From: Mesotaenium endlicherianum
Taxonomy: Eukaryota > Streptophyta > Zygnematophyceae > Zygnematales > Mesotaeniaceae
Assembly: GCA_009602735.1 (NCBI GenBank)
Contig: WELA01010591.1
Coordinates: forward strand, 1 to 64,000
Direction: 5' to 3'
DNA length: 64,000 bases
The notes under the pieces were generated by a model, which was not told the origin of the DNA, did not search any database, and saw only the letters and a list, made by a program, of their open reading frames with translations. Below are positions 8,370-18,412 of this stretch, one piece after another (the stretch's first letter is position 1; the number at the start of each line of letters is the position of its first letter). A program made the translations under genes and the position numbers.

Positions 8370-10028
8370 TTATACCAACATCCTCAAAGGCTCTTCCAGT
8401 AAGGATTTCAGCGTTTGCAGGAAAGCCGATCCTGTTGCACCGTCTACTACACGGTGGTCGCAACTGAGGGTAACTTTCATAACGTTACCGGGTACGATCT
8501 GTCCGTTTTTAACAACGGGCACTTGTGAAATTCCACCTACTGCCAGAATACAGGCATCGGGCGGGTTGATGATGGCAGTGAATTGTTCTATACCAAACAT
8601 ACCCAGGTTGGAGATAGTGAAAGTACTTCCTTCCCAATCGGCGGGTTGTAATTTTTTATTTTTTGCTTTCTGTGCGTAGTCTTTTACTTCAACCGCAATC
8701 TGGCTCAGTGATTTGCCATCGGCAAAACGAACTACAGGAACCAGCAAACCTTCATCCACCGCTACAGCCACACCAATATTGATGTGATGATTGTGACGGA
8801 TGGTATCGCCCAACCAGCTACTGTTCACTTGCGGGTGCTGTTTCAATGCCAGGGCAGTTGCTTTCAGTACCATATCGTTGAAGCTGATCTTCACAGGCGC
8901 CGCTTCATTGATCTTGCCACGGGCTGCAACAGCAGCATCCATATCAATGGCCATGGTAAGATAAAAATGCGGTGCGGTAAAGAGACTGTCGCTCAGGCGG
9001 CGGGCAATGGTTTTGCGCATTTGTGAAACCGGAACATCTTCAAAACTCACCTGCCCCACTGGAGCTATGGCAATGGCAGAGGCAGGCTTGGCCTGTTGAG
9101 CAGCAGGTGCAGCAGCAGAAGCGGGTTTGAAATTATCGATATCGCTTTTCACAATACGGCCGTTATCGCCAGTACCTTTTACATATTTAAGATCAATGCC
9201 TTTATCGGATGCAATCTTTTTAGCCAATGGAGATGCCAGTATCCTGCCTTCGTTTACAACAGCTTCCGCGGGGGTAGCAACAGGTGCAGTGGCAGCAGGC
9301 GCAGCAGCGGGAGCAGGTGTTGCTGGTGCTGACTGAGCAGCAGCAGGCTGCGATCCACCAGCTTTTACAGCGGCTACGATGGCATTCACATCGAGTCCGG
9401 GTTTACCGATGATACAAAGCAGGTCATTCACCTGTATTTTTTCACCGGGCTGGGCTCCCTGGTACAAAAGCGTACCGTCTTTATAGCTTTCCAGTTCCAT
9501 GGTAGCTTTATCGGTTTCGATATCAGCCAGCACTTCACCTTTTTTAACAGCATCGCCCACTTTTTTATGCCATCCGGCAATAACGCCCTCTGTCATCGTA
9601 TCACTCAAGCGAGGCATCAATACTACTTCCTCCATGGAAGCAACATCTACTGCAGGAGCAGCAGCGGGAGCTGAGGCAGGTGCTGCCTGTGGAGCAGGTG
9701 CAGGCGCCGGGGCCACAGCAGGCTCGGGGGCTTTCGCAACTGAAGATGCACCACCTGTATATTTTGCTACCAGCGCTGAAACATCTTCGCCGGCTTTACC
9801 AAAAATGGCCAGCAGGTCGTTCACTTGTAATTTGCCACCGTTAGGAGTTCCTATATACAACAAAACACCATCCTGGTAACTTTCCAGTTCCATGGTGGCT
9901 TTATCGGTTTCTATTTCAGCTAACAGGTCGCCTTTTTTAACGGTATCGCCCACTTTTTTATGCCAGGCGGCAATGACGCCCTCTGTCATGGTATCGCTCA
10001 GCCGGGGCATTAATATCTCTTCAGCCAT
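8370..10028 (-). CDS. Pyruvate dehydrogenase E2, dihydrolipoamide acetyltransferase
   Basis: 552 aa, with two lipoyl domains (lipoylated lysines K43 and K174, each in ETDKATME), Ala/Pro-rich linkers, a peripheral subunit-binding domain at about 262-300 and a C-terminal acyltransferase domain with the catalytic H525/D529 (DHRVVDG). It forms the core of the pyruvate dehydrogenase complex and passes acetyl groups to CoA in the cytoplasm. The two near-identical lipoyl domains and the linkers favour pyruvate over 2-oxoglutarate as substrate. No E1 or E3 gene is adjacent. Isocitrate dehydrogenase lies upstream on the same strand with a 70-nt gap. Confidence 0.93.
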   Translation of the reverse strand: MAEEILMPRLSDTMTEGVIAAWHKKVGDTVKKGDLLAEIETDKATMELESYQDGVLLYIGTPNGGKLQVNDLLAIFGKAGEDVSALVAKYTGGASSVAKAPEPAVAPAPAPAPQAAPASAPAAAPAVDVASMEEVVLMPRLSDTMTEGVIAGWHKKVGDAVKKGEVLADIETDKATMELESYKDGTLLYQGAQPGEKIQVNDLLCIIGKPGLDVNAIVAAVKAGGSQPAAAQSAPATPAPAAAPAATAPVATPAEAVVNEGRILASPLAKKIASDKGIDLKYVKGTGDNGRIVKSDIDNFKPASAAAPAAQQAKPASAIAIAPVGQVSFEDVPVSQMRKTIARRLSDSLFTAPHFYLTMAIDMDAAVAARGKINEAAPVKISFNDMVLKATALALKQHPQVNSSWLGDTIRHNHHINIGVAVAVDEGLLVPVVRFADGKSLSQIAVEVKDYAQKAKNKKLQPADWEGSTFTISNLGMFGIEQFTAIINPPDACILAVGGISQVPVVKNGQIVPGNVMKVTLSCDHRVVDGATGSAFLQTLKSLLEEPLRMLV

Positions 10029-10098
10029 ATTGATTCGATTGCTCTTTTAAATTGAGCCGTGAAATTAAGGAAAAAAGCGATTGGCATTGAAGCTTCTC

Positions 10099-11559
10099 TT
10101 ACTGACCTTGTGCCAGACTATAAGCTTTTTTGTCTCCCCAGGCGTTCAACAACTCGGTAGAGCAGATCTTGAAATCCCGTGTCAGGCGTTTGTACAGTTC
10201 CAGGATATCCGTCTGGGTAACGGGTTCATTGGCCACGCTTTCAAAGCGACAGGTATATTGGTTCACCAGGTTGGTGAAAGAAGAGCCTCTGGGCCATACC
10301 TGTGTGCCCCGGTTGCTGATGGTAACCAGTTTGAACAGGTCTGACGTGTGTTGCAGGCATTTTTCCGCTACGATTCCCGGCTGTTCATTGCTTTCAATGA
10401 ACATATCCACTCCTACAATATGTGCATGTTCCGTTTCCTTGCTCTCCAGCATGGGGTTGCGGCTGAGTTTGAAAATGGTAGGGGTTACCTCCTGGTTGGC
10501 AATAATTGGCTTGGGATTATGAACGGGTTGTTTGCCAAAATTACTGATGATCACCCGGGCAAAATCGGTGGTATTGAGTGATGGAGTCGATCTGTCGCCA
10601 AAATCTCCGGTATGCTGACCCGATTCCAGCGTGTACAACAGCGCATTTTCCATCATGGCCGCCTCTTCCCTCAACCCAAGATGCCGGAGCAGCGCGAAGC
10701 CACTCAACAACAAAGCTGTGGGGTTGGCAATGTTTTTACCGGCAATATCAGGCGCCGTACCGTGTACCGCTTCGAAAATGGAAATATGGTCGCCAATATT
10801 GGCTGAGGGAGCAAAGCCCAGTCCGCCTACCAGTCCCGCACAGAGATCGCTTACAATATCGCCCTGGAGATTGGTAAGCACCACCACATCGAAAAGATCG
10901 GGTCGGCTCACCAGTTTCATGCAAAGATCATCCACGATCACATCATCGGCTTTCAGGTCGGGGTACTCTTTGGCCACTTCATAAAATACTTCCAGGAAGA
11001 GGCCATCGGTAATTTTCATGATATTGGCCTTATGTCCGCAGGTGATGCGCCTGGCGCCTTTTTTCCTGGCCATTTCAAAAGCATAGCGGATCACCTGCAT
11101 ACTACCCGGACGGGTAATGAAACGCCGGCTCAACGCCACATCCTGTGTAAGCATGTGCTCCACACCGCCATAAGTATCTTCTATGTTCTCACGAACAATG
11201 GTAATATCAATAGGTATGCCTGCCTTACTGAATACGGTATCTACCCCATGCAGGGTTTGAAAAGTACGGTTATTGGCATAAGTGTTCCAGGTCTTCCGGG
11301 CGGTCACGTTCACACTTTTTACTCCCTTTCCTTTGGGTGTTTCCATAGGGCCTTTAAAAAGAATGCCCAACGACTCAATGGTTTGCTGGGCTTCCGGGGT
11401 CATTCCGTTGCTGTAACCTTTATCGAATACCCATTTTCCCATATCCACAAACTCATAACCCAGCGGCACTTTGGCCGCATTGAAAATGGTCAATACGGCG
11501 TCCATGATCTCGGGACCAATTCCATCCCCTTTTGCTACAGCGATCTTTGTCATATCCAC
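10099..11559 (-). CDS. icd: NADP-type isocitrate dehydrogenase with C-terminal extension
   Basis: 486 aa, in the isocitrate/isopropylmalate dehydrogenase family. The N-terminal GDGIGPEIMD, the substrate-loop region RENIEDTYGG and the cofactor region VHGTAPDIAGKNIANPTA are clear. The extra C-terminal domain of about 140 residues (beginning near VTPTIFKLSRNP) matches the longer Thermus thermophilus-like enzymes rather than the E. coli type. It converts isocitrate to 2-oxoglutarate in the TCA cycle. ATGs at 11559 and 11553 are both possible. A perfect -7 box lies at 11576-11583. Confidence 0.9.
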   Translation of the reverse strand: MDMTKIAVAKGDGIGPEIMDAVLTIFNAAKVPLGYEFVDMGKWVFDKGYSNGMTPEAQQTIESLGILFKGPMETPKGKGVKSVNVTARKTWNTYANNRTFQTLHGVDTVFSKAGIPIDITIVRENIEDTYGGVEHMLTQDVALSRRFITRPGSMQVIRYAFEMARKKGARRITCGHKANIMKITDGLFLEVFYEVAKEYPDLKADDVIVDDLCMKLVSRPDLFDVVVLTNLQGDIVSDLCAGLVGGLGFAPSANIGDHISIFEAVHGTAPDIAGKNIANPTALLLSGFALLRHLGLREEAAMMENALLYTLESGQHTGDFGDRSTPSLNTTDFARVIISNFGKQPVHNPKPIIANQEVTPTIFKLSRNPMLESKETEHAHIVGVDMFIESNEQPGIVAEKCLQHTSDLFKLVTISNRGTQVWPRGSSFTNLVNQYTCRFESVANEPVTQTDILELYKRLTRDFKICSTELLNAWGDKKAYSLAQGQ

Positions 11560-11575
11560 ACTTTTTAAAGTGGTG

Positions 11576-11583
11576 CAAAATTA
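11576..11583 (-). promoter_or_regulatory. -7 promoter box of isocitrate dehydrogenase
   Basis: Reads TAATTTTG on the minus strand, a perfect TAnnTTTG, 16 nt before the ATG at 11559. No convincing -33 element at standard spacing was found. Confidence 0.5.
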
Positions 11584-11619
11584 CGCGATCAGACCCAATA
11601 ACCGGCAAACAAGAGGTCT

Positions 11620-14057
11620 TTACTTGTGGAGAGAATTGATGAGCGTTACGGCCACACCCGCCATGGATACGATAACACTGGTGAGACCAACCACCTCACC
11701 GGTACTCAACCGTTTGTGTTCTGTTTTGATCACCCGTGGTACGAATACTTCAGTGCCGGTTTTGATTTTGGGATAAAAACGAACCAGTCCGAATAAAGCT
11801 GTTTTGGTTTTAGCTACCTGCCCGTTCGGATATATCACATAAATTTTAGAAGTCCGGGCAAAATCATTGTACCCGCCTGACCGGTTGATATAATACCGGA
11901 GCGGCTCACCCTGTTCGTATTTTATTTCGGTGGGAGAATACACTTCACCGGTGATTTTCACCAACTCATTCAGCTTGGGAACCACAATTTCATCGCCTTC
12001 ATCCAGGAGCAGGTCATCGGGTGACTGGGAATTAGCCTGTATAGCACGTATATTGACAGCTATCTTGGAAACAGGATTGATAATTTTTTCTACCAATGCA
12101 CTATCGCTGCCCTTGGTATTAACGGCCGATGTTTTTTCAATTTTTTCCTTCTGCTCCGATGCGTTGTTCTGGTGATGCCGGATGAGATATATACCATCGA
12201 GATAAGCTGCTTTGGTGAACCCTCCTGAGCGTGCCAACAACTCCCCTACTTTTTCTGTTTTGGACCGAAGCGTGTATTCTCCGGGATAAAGAACTTCTCC
12301 GCTGATGATTACTTTTTGCTGCTCAGTATATCCAGGCGCTCTTCTTACCGTAACGATATCGAATGGTTGTAAAAACTGTCTGAACTGTTCTACAGCAAGG
12401 TCTTTATCGGCGCTTACATTCAATATCTCCGCAATGGAATCGGATACTGTTTGATCTGTATTGTTCCTGATACGTCTCGCGACCTCAATATTATAATTGG
12501 CGGCTGCATTGGTAAAACCGCCTGCTTCAAAAAGCAAGTCTTTCAATCCCAGGTTTTCCCGATAGGTAAACTGCCCAGGCTTTCTCACTTCCCCATTGAT
12601 CGTTACAACAGCCTCATCTTTCAGATCAAAAATGGATGCGATCTGGATGACGTCCTCTTTTTTTAGTAAAATATCATCATTGCCGTCGACTACGTTTTTA
12701 ACATTGAAAGGAATATTTTCAGTAGTCATATCGTCTTTGGTCCTGATCAGCAATCCTCTTTGTAGGAAAGCATCCGGCTTCAACCCGTCGGACCTTTTAA
12801 CGAGGCCTTTTATAGTAAGGCCGGGTGTCAACTCATACTGGCCTTCCCGGTATACAGCTCCCTTGATCTGCACCCTGTTTTCATATTTATCGAGTATGCC
12901 ACTCACCAAAAATTCATCCCCTTTTTGCGGTATATAACTGGTGTATTCCGCATTCATCAAATCTTTCACCTTCCGCTGCGTAGACGTCAGCGAGGTTACT
13001 TTGATACTGGCGGTGTATGCCTGTTCAGTAAACCCGCCTGCACAGTGTATCAGTTGTTCTGTATTTTCATTATCCAGCATTTCATAGGTTCCGGGACGCT
13101 TTACCTGCCCGGTGATGGTCACCCGTTTTTTGTACACGGGGATATTGATCACATCACCTTCTTTTAGCAATACATTGTCCTTCACATAACCCATCATGAG
13201 AAACTCGTACAGGTCGATCTTCCGGTTCACCTTTCCATTGCGTACCAGGATGATCTCCCGATATGATCCGATGCTGTTTTCCGGTCCTCCCGCCAGGTAC
13301 AATGCATTGAAAAGAGTAGTGAGGGAAGATACCGTATACAGACCTGGTTTACTGGCGCCCAGGATGGTTACACGGATGCTCTTTATTTTGCCCAAAGTAA
13401 CGCTGAGATGCGTGGCACCTGTTTTGATGGAATGATAGACTGTAGCCTCCAGTTTATTCTTGATCTGCGTTATGGCATCTTCGAGGGATAATCCGGAAAC
13501 ATGTATCTGTCCTACCTGCGGTATCGTAACCGCGCCCTCGGGCTGCACTTGCAAATGGAAGCTAGCTTCTTGAACGCCATAAATATTCAGTAATAATTCA
13601 TCATCGGGTCCCAGCACATAGTCCATCGGTGTGGCAATTCGCAGGTTGGGTTCAAAAGAAAGGGAAGCCGTCGTAAAAAGCTGTGAGCCGAACACAGAAA
13701 CTTTTCCTGGTGTTGTTTTTTAACAGTTTTATATTCATTCAACACCGGCTCTTTGGCGTCACTGACACTGGCAGCAGGTGCTGCGCGATTGGCAGTTTCA
13801 GTGTGACTCAGTCTTTCACGCAATTTAATGATCTCTGTTTGGGGCATTCCCTTCGCAGCCGCCATTTGTTCTGCCTGTGAAACAGTGAGCCCGGAAGATT
13901 TCAATTGTTGTTGCAGTTTGGTAATATCGGCATCTGAAAGCTGGTCTACTTTAACAGCGCTCAGGTCTCCCGATTTCAACAGGTCCTGTCCATTAACGGA
14001 AAAGAACAACGAACAGACCATTATACAGGAAATACCCAACCTTCTCAAAAAACACAT
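11620..14057 (-). pseudogene. SLBB-domain polysaccharide export protein, frame-shifted
   Basis: Two overlapping frames together encode one Wza-like outer-membrane export protein of about 810 aa. The 5' frame (start 14057) gives a signal peptide (ending VNGQ) and a helical region rich in Leu/Gln. The 3' frame gives the poly-export domain (YVLGPDDELLLNIYG) and a series of SLBB domains (repeated units of the type VTITGQVKRPGTYEM), ending in a C-terminal hydrophobic helix. The frames join cleanly if the run of six A on the coding strand (13716-13721) were seven, which would create the family motif KVSVFGSQLF. Real mutation, slippage-based decoding or a sequencing error are all possible. No other capsule genes are adjacent. 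Confidence 0.78.
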
Positions 14058-14347
14058 AAATAAGATTTTGCAGCGTCTTAGGGCCTAGTCAAAAAATGAA
14101 AAACTCAGCATTGGTTTTCAGAGGGCAAGGAAATTCGGCAGTAAATTCTGACAAATTCTTTCAATGAGAAAATTATAAGCATTAAGAAGTGATTAAGTCT
14201 GCCCTTATCCAATATATATATATATATATAATCGTCTAAATGCAAATAACAGATCAATAGATAAGCTGCTGCCATCCCCGTTCTTACAAATTGACAATAT
14301 TCTTAACCGCTAATTCGTTATTTTTATGAAAAGCAATCGTCCCAAAC
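14058..14347. other. Intergenic region with TA tract
   Basis: No coding signal is seen between the divergent export gene and apaG. It holds a 19-nt alternating AT tract at 14212-14230 and otherwise AT-rich sequence. Confidence 0.5.
14212..14230. repeat. Alternating AT dinucleotide tract
   Basis: Nineteen bases of perfect AT alternation in the divergent intergenic region. It may vary in length and can form a cruciform or melt easily. No function is shown. Confidence 0.7.
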
Positions 14348-14734
14348 ATGGTGTCAAAAATTTCAGAAGGGGTGGAAATCAGTGTAGAGACCTTTTACCA
14401 GGCCGATTACAGCAATCCTTTGAACAGCGAATACATGTTTGCTTACCGGATCACCATTGAGAACCACAATAACTTCACCGTCAAACTTTTGCGCCGTCAC
14501 TGGTTCATATTCGACAGCAACGGCGAGCACCGCGAGGTGGAAGGAGAAGGTGTGGTAGGTGTTCAGCCCATACTGAAACCCGGAGAGAATTACCAATATG
14601 TAAGCGGCTGCAACCTCAGAACAGAAATGGGTAAGATGCATGGCACTTACCAAATGCAGAATGAGCACAGTAAGGAGCTGTTTTCAGTAAATATCCCTTC
14701 TTTTGATATGATTGTGCCGGCTAAAATGAACTAA
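14348..14734 (+). CDS. apaG: ApaG domain protein
   Basis: 128 aa, covering the complete ApaG domain (a fibronectin-III-like beta sandwich). The signature is visible: FAYRITIENHNNFTVKLLRR, HWFIFDSNG, EGEGVVGVQPILKPGENYQY and the GTYQMQ strand. In enterobacteria ApaG has been linked to cobalt/magnesium resistance, and the same fold appears in F-box proteins. The biochemical role is not settled. It is a single gene, convergent with gldB across a palindromic repeat element. Confidence 0.9.
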   Translation: MVSKISEGVEISVETFYQADYSNPLNSEYMFAYRITIENHNNFTVKLLRRHWFIFDSNGEHREVEGEGVVGVQPILKPGENYQYVSGCNLRTEMGKMHGTYQMQNEHSKELFSVNIPSFDMIVPAKMN

Positions 14735-14738
14735 TCCT

Positions 14739-14817
14739 CGTCATCCCGAGCGTAGCCGAGGGATCTCATCAAGCTTTCAACAGACCCTTCGACTCACTTC
14801 GTTCGCTCAGGGTGACG
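14739..14817. repeat. Dispersed compound palindrome, copy 2
   Basis: The shortest of the five copies, bounded by CGTCATCCCGAGCGTAGCCG and CGCTCAGGGTGACG, between the convergent ends of apaG and gldB. It begins 5 nt after the apaG stop codon. Confidence 0.8.
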
Positions 14818-14825
14818 ATCATATA

Positions 14826-15830
14826 TTATCTTGGTTTGTACTTCGCTTCTTCAAACAATTTTCCCGCCGGCATTTTCATCAGCGTGTCCAGTGAAGTTTT
14901 TTCATGCGCATCCACCCATTTGTCTACGATCTGCCTGCCTACAAACTGGCCGATATTTCCTGGTGACGACTCACCCAGCGCTGCCGTATTGGGTGCATCT
15001 GTGAGGTAATCGCGCGCCGTATTCGGATCATTGCTGAACAGCAAATCGTTTTGCACAAAAAAGCTCCATACCTGCTGCTCGTTATGCCGGCAAAAGGCAA
15101 GCTGTTGCGCTGTATAACCGGTTCTGATACTATCGGGCAGTTCAGGCAGCAGCTTTTCCAGCAGATATTGTCTTTTGCCGGATTCTATCATCTGCTCTAC
15201 CAAAGATTTTCCACTGCTTTGATCGGGATACATATCGTCTACGATGTTCCTGATGCAGTTCACCGCAATATATTGAGGCTCGAAGCGCCGCGAAACAAAG
15301 GCAGGGTACAACGCCTGGCCCTGTTCATCCTGGTACAAAGGATAATCTTTACCCATATACAACTGCAGCCCTACGGCCAACGCATCTTTGGTAATGATAT
15401 TGCCATAACTGTTGATAGGCCCGATGAAAGTAATCAGCCGGGCGGGCAGTTTATACGAAGGGAAATAATAATGCAGGAATTGCAACCCTCTTCTCAGCGA
15501 ATTTTCAACCGGACTGAAATCGGCATATTTTTTTGCCGATGCCTGCGACAGGCTCTGGTAAGTACGGATGAAACGGGGCACGTCTTTGGAAGCGTTGTCG
15601 GGCGTTGTTCCCAGTATATTGAACAGGAAGTCCTGCGTAAAGCCGGGGTATTTTTCAGCCAGTTGTTGCAGCGACCGGTTGAGATGGTTGGTATCCAGCG
15701 CGAAGAAAGGTATCTCAAATCGTTGCACCTGCAGGTCGATCCTGATTCCCGAAACATCGGGTGTTGACCGGTGGCTCTTGCAGGCCACGGCCACCAATAA
15801 TATCCATCCGACCCATACTGATTTCCGCAT
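14826..15830 (-). CDS. gldB: GldB-like gliding motility lipoprotein
   Basis: About 334 aa. The N-terminus has a basic start, a hydrophobic stretch and a lipobox-like LVAVAC, so it is likely a lipoprotein. The following IRIDLQVQRFEIPFFALDT, LAEKYPGFTQDF and FIGPINSYGNI segments fit the GldB family, which in flavobacteria is needed for gliding and type IX secretion, though its exact task is not known. A longer start at 15848 would put six residues before the signal peptide, so 15830 is preferred. It is divergent from nadE, and a second gliding gene, gldA, is at the far end of the window. Confidence 0.82.
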   Translation of the reverse strand: MRKSVWVGWILLVAVACKSHRSTPDVSGIRIDLQVQRFEIPFFALDTNHLNRSLQQLAEKYPGFTQDFLFNILGTTPDNASKDVPRFIRTYQSLSQASAKKYADFSPVENSLRRGLQFLHYYFPSYKLPARLITFIGPINSYGNIITKDALAVGLQLYMGKDYPLYQDEQGQALYPAFVSRRFEPQYIAVNCIRNIVDDMYPDQSSGKSLVEQMIESGKRQYLLEKLLPELPDSIRTGYTAQQLAFCRHNEQQVWSFFVQNDLLFSNDPNTARDYLTDAPNTAALGESSPGNIGQFVGRQIVDKWVDAHEKTSLDTLMKMPAGKLFEEAKYKPR

Positions 15831-15900
15831 GCCGAAAACTTTGAGCAAAGATGCATGAACGGGAGAAAAAAATATGCTAAAAGTTCAGGAACTTTGCACC

Positions 15901-17583
15901 ATGAAAATTTGCCTGGCACAACAGAATTACCATATTGGGAATTTCGAGTACAACACCGCTAAGATCATAGAAGCCATTGAGGCCGCCAAGAAACAGGGAG
16001 CCGATCTCATTCTCTTCACCGAAATGTGTGTTTGCGGTTATCCGGCCAGGGACTTTGTAGAATTCAACGATTTCATCAACAAATCGTATGCAGCCATCGA
16101 CGTCATCAAACAACATGCCGATACCATTGGCGTATTGGTGGGGGGGCCGGCCAGGAATACCACACACAAAGGCAAGAGTCTGTTCAATGCTGCTTTTTTC
16201 CTGTATGAACAGGAAGTAAAAGCCGAGATACACAAGACATTATTGCCTACTTATGATGTGTTCGATGAGTACCGTTATTTTGAACCTTCGTACGAGTGGA
16301 AGGTGATTCCCTTCAAAGGAAAAAAACTGGCCGTAACCATTTGTGAAGATATCTGGAACCTCGGCGATAACCCCTTGTACCGCATCTGTCCGATGGACGA
16401 GTTGATCAAACAGGGACCTGATCTCATGCTCAACCTCAGCGCTTCGCCCTTTGATTATACACATGATGAAGACCGTAAGGCGGTGATCAAATCGAATGTG
16501 CTCAAATACAAGCTGCCTATGTTTTACTGCAATGCAGTGGGCAGTCAGACTGAAGTAGTATTCGATGGCGCTTCTCTTATTTTTGATAAACAGGGTAACC
16601 TGTGCAAAGCGTTGCCCATGTTCGGGGAAGCCATTGAAACCGTTGTACTAAATGATGATGGCAGCCTCGATGCACCCATCCTCGAACCTGCCAGCCGCGT
16701 TCCCGACAAGGAACTCAACCCCGCTACGCTGGAACCCGAACTGAATATTGCACAGGTATATGATGCGCTCATATTGGGCATACGCGATTATTTTGGCAAG
16801 ATGGGTTTCTCCAAAGCCATCCTGGGATCTTCCGGTGGTATTGACTCTGCCGTTACACTTGCGCTGGCCTGTGATGCCCTCGGGGCAGAAAATGTGCGTG
16901 CCATTCTCATGCCATCACCCTATTCTACTGAACATTCGGTAGATGATGCTGTGCAATTGAGTAAAAACCTGGGCAATCCTTACGATATCATACGCATTGA
17001 TGAAGTGTTCCAGGCATTTACCCATACCCTGAACCCCATTTTCAAGAATCTGCCGTTTTCATTGGCCGAAGAAAACATACAAAGCCGCAGCCGCGGCAAC
17101 CTGCTCATGGCCATTGCCAACAAGTTCGGTTATATCTTACTGAACACATCCAACAAAAGTGAACTGGCAACAGGTTATGGTACATTGTATGGCGATATGG
17201 CCGGCGGGCTGGGCGTACTGGGCGACTGTTACAAACTACAGGTGTATGCCCTGGCACATTACATCAACCGGAACAAGGAAATCATTCCGCAAAACATCAT
17301 CACAAAAGCGCCCAGTGCCGAACTGAGACCCAACCAGAAAGACAGCGATAGCCTGCCCGATTATGCTGTGCTCGACCAGGTGTTGTATCAATACATAGAA
17401 AGAAGAATGGGACCTTCCGAAATCAAAGACATGGGATTCGATCATGCACTGGTTGATCGCACCTTGAAGATGGTCAATTCGAATGAGTATAAGCGCAACC
17501 AGTTCTGTCCCATCATTCGTATATCACCCAAAGCCTTTGGTGTGGGTAGAAGAGTGCCTATCGTAGGTAAATACCTGAACTGA
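15901..17583 (+). CDS. nadE: Glutamine-dependent NAD+ synthetase
   Basis: 560 aa, two domains. The N-terminal nitrilase-type glutaminase carries the triad E41, K112 and C148 (VTICEDIW). The C-terminal synthetase has the PP-loop SGGIDS at 311-316. It makes NAD+ from deamido-NAD+, ATP and glutamine in the last step of NAD synthesis. The start at 15901 fits the family N-terminus (MKICLAQQNYHIG). A GAACTTTG box ends 4 nt before it, so the mRNA may be leaderless. An in-frame ATG at 15874 lies upstream of that box. It abuts the convergent universal stress gene with no gap. Confidence 0.93.
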   Translation: MKICLAQQNYHIGNFEYNTAKIIEAIEAAKKQGADLILFTEMCVCGYPARDFVEFNDFINKSYAAIDVIKQHADTIGVLVGGPARNTTHKGKSLFNAAFFLYEQEVKAEIHKTLLPTYDVFDEYRYFEPSYEWKVIPFKGKKLAVTICEDIWNLGDNPLYRICPMDELIKQGPDLMLNLSASPFDYTHDEDRKAVIKSNVLKYKLPMFYCNAVGSQTEVVFDGASLIFDKQGNLCKALPMFGEAIETVVLNDDGSLDAPILEPASRVPDKELNPATLEPELNIAQVYDALILGIRDYFGKMGFSKAILGSSGGIDSAVTLALACDALGAENVRAILMPSPYSTEHSVDDAVQLSKNLGNPYDIIRIDEVFQAFTHTLNPIFKNLPFSLAEENIQSRSRGNLLMAIANKFGYILLNTSNKSELATGYGTLYGDMAGGLGVLGDCYKLQVYALAHYINRNKEIIPQNIITKAPSAELRPNQKDSDSLPDYAVLDQVLYQYIERRMGPSEIKDMGFDHALVDRTLKMVNSNEYKRNQFCPIIRISPKAFGVGRRVPIVGKYLN

Positions 17584-18411
17584 TCATTCGTGTATTACCA
17601 TCAATGGTATGATGCTGTGGAATGCCAGCATGCGTGTATGACTTTTATGGAACAGCCCTTCAAACCAGCCGTGTTTTTTAGGAATGGTAATCACAATCTG
17701 TGAATGCGTTTCTTTCACGAATGCATTGATGGCATCGGTAAAATCGGGATTGTCTACGAAGAAATAATGCGGGCTGCATCCTTCCAGCAAGGTGTCCAGC
17801 ATAAGGCTCTCATAAGTAAATGTGTCGTCGTACGCTTTGTTGTGGTATACATTGAGTACAGACAACCGGGCGCCGGTAGCGCTCAGCAGGCTTTTAATAG
17901 ATCCTACCGGCGTGGTCTCCGCCACTTTTTTATAATCACAGGCAAAAAGCACTTCTTGAATGGGAACAAATGAAGCCTGCGCAGGAACAATGATTACGGG
18001 ATAGGTACTGTGCCTGGCAACACTTACCGCATTGCTGCCAATCAGGGTCTCTTCCATTCCTCCTGCTCCGCTGATACCCATTACAATGAGATCGGCACCG
18101 GCTTCCTGGCAAACACTATCGAGCCCTTCCGAAAGCACATTGAAAGCACTGAAGATTTCGAGATGAATGGTACCCGCCGCTTCTTTTAACTGTAACCTGA
18201 AACGATCCAACGCTTCTTCACTATTCTTTTTCAGTTCGTCGATATCGAACAACTGAACCGTAGGCATCATGGGATCAATCGTAACGGGCGATTGGTATGC
18301 ATTGTACAATACCACGCTTTTAACGCCTACTTGTTTGGCTAAACCCAACGCATACAGAGCGGCATTGGTTGCCGTTGCTGAAAAATCGGTGGGAATGAGA
18401 ATCTTATTCAT
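17584..18411 (-). CDS. Universal stress protein, tandem UspA domains
   Basis: 275 aa with two UspA-like domains (about 1-145 and 150-275). The first opens with KILIPTDFSATATNAALYAL and has the ATP-binding loop pattern MGISGAGGMEETLIGSNA. The second domain lacks a clear copy of that loop. Cytoplasmic. ATP-binding Usp proteins are induced under starvation or stress. Its ATG lies 1 nt after the thiolase stop, so the pair is translationally coupled. Confidence 0.88.
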   Translation of the reverse strand: MNKILIPTDFSATATNAALYALGLAKQVGVKSVVLYNAYQSPVTIDPMMPTVQLFDIDELKKNSEEALDRFRLQLKEAAGTIHLEIFSAFNVLSEGLDSVCQEAGADLIVMGISGAGGMEETLIGSNAVSVARHSTYPVIIVPAQASFVPIQEVLFACDYKKVAETTPVGSIKSLLSATGARLSVLNVYHNKAYDDTFTYESLMLDTLLEGCSPHYFFVDNPDFTDAINAFVKETHSQIVITIPKKHGWFEGLFHKSHTRMLAFHSIIPLMVIHE

Positions 18412-18412
18412 A

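Noticed and set aside
8224-8679. A plus-strand frame running through the palindromic repeat into the E2 gene
   Set aside because: It is made of repeat sequence and antisense E2 sequence, with no protein-like content of its own.
9096-9879. Several Ser/Ala/Gly-rich plus-strand frames opposite the E2 gene
   Set aside because: They mirror the Ala/Pro linkers and lipoyl domains of the well-supported E2 gene.
14212-14230. AT dinucleotide tract considered as an attachment site or origin element
   Set aside because: There are no flanking repeats, integrase or replication motifs nearby.
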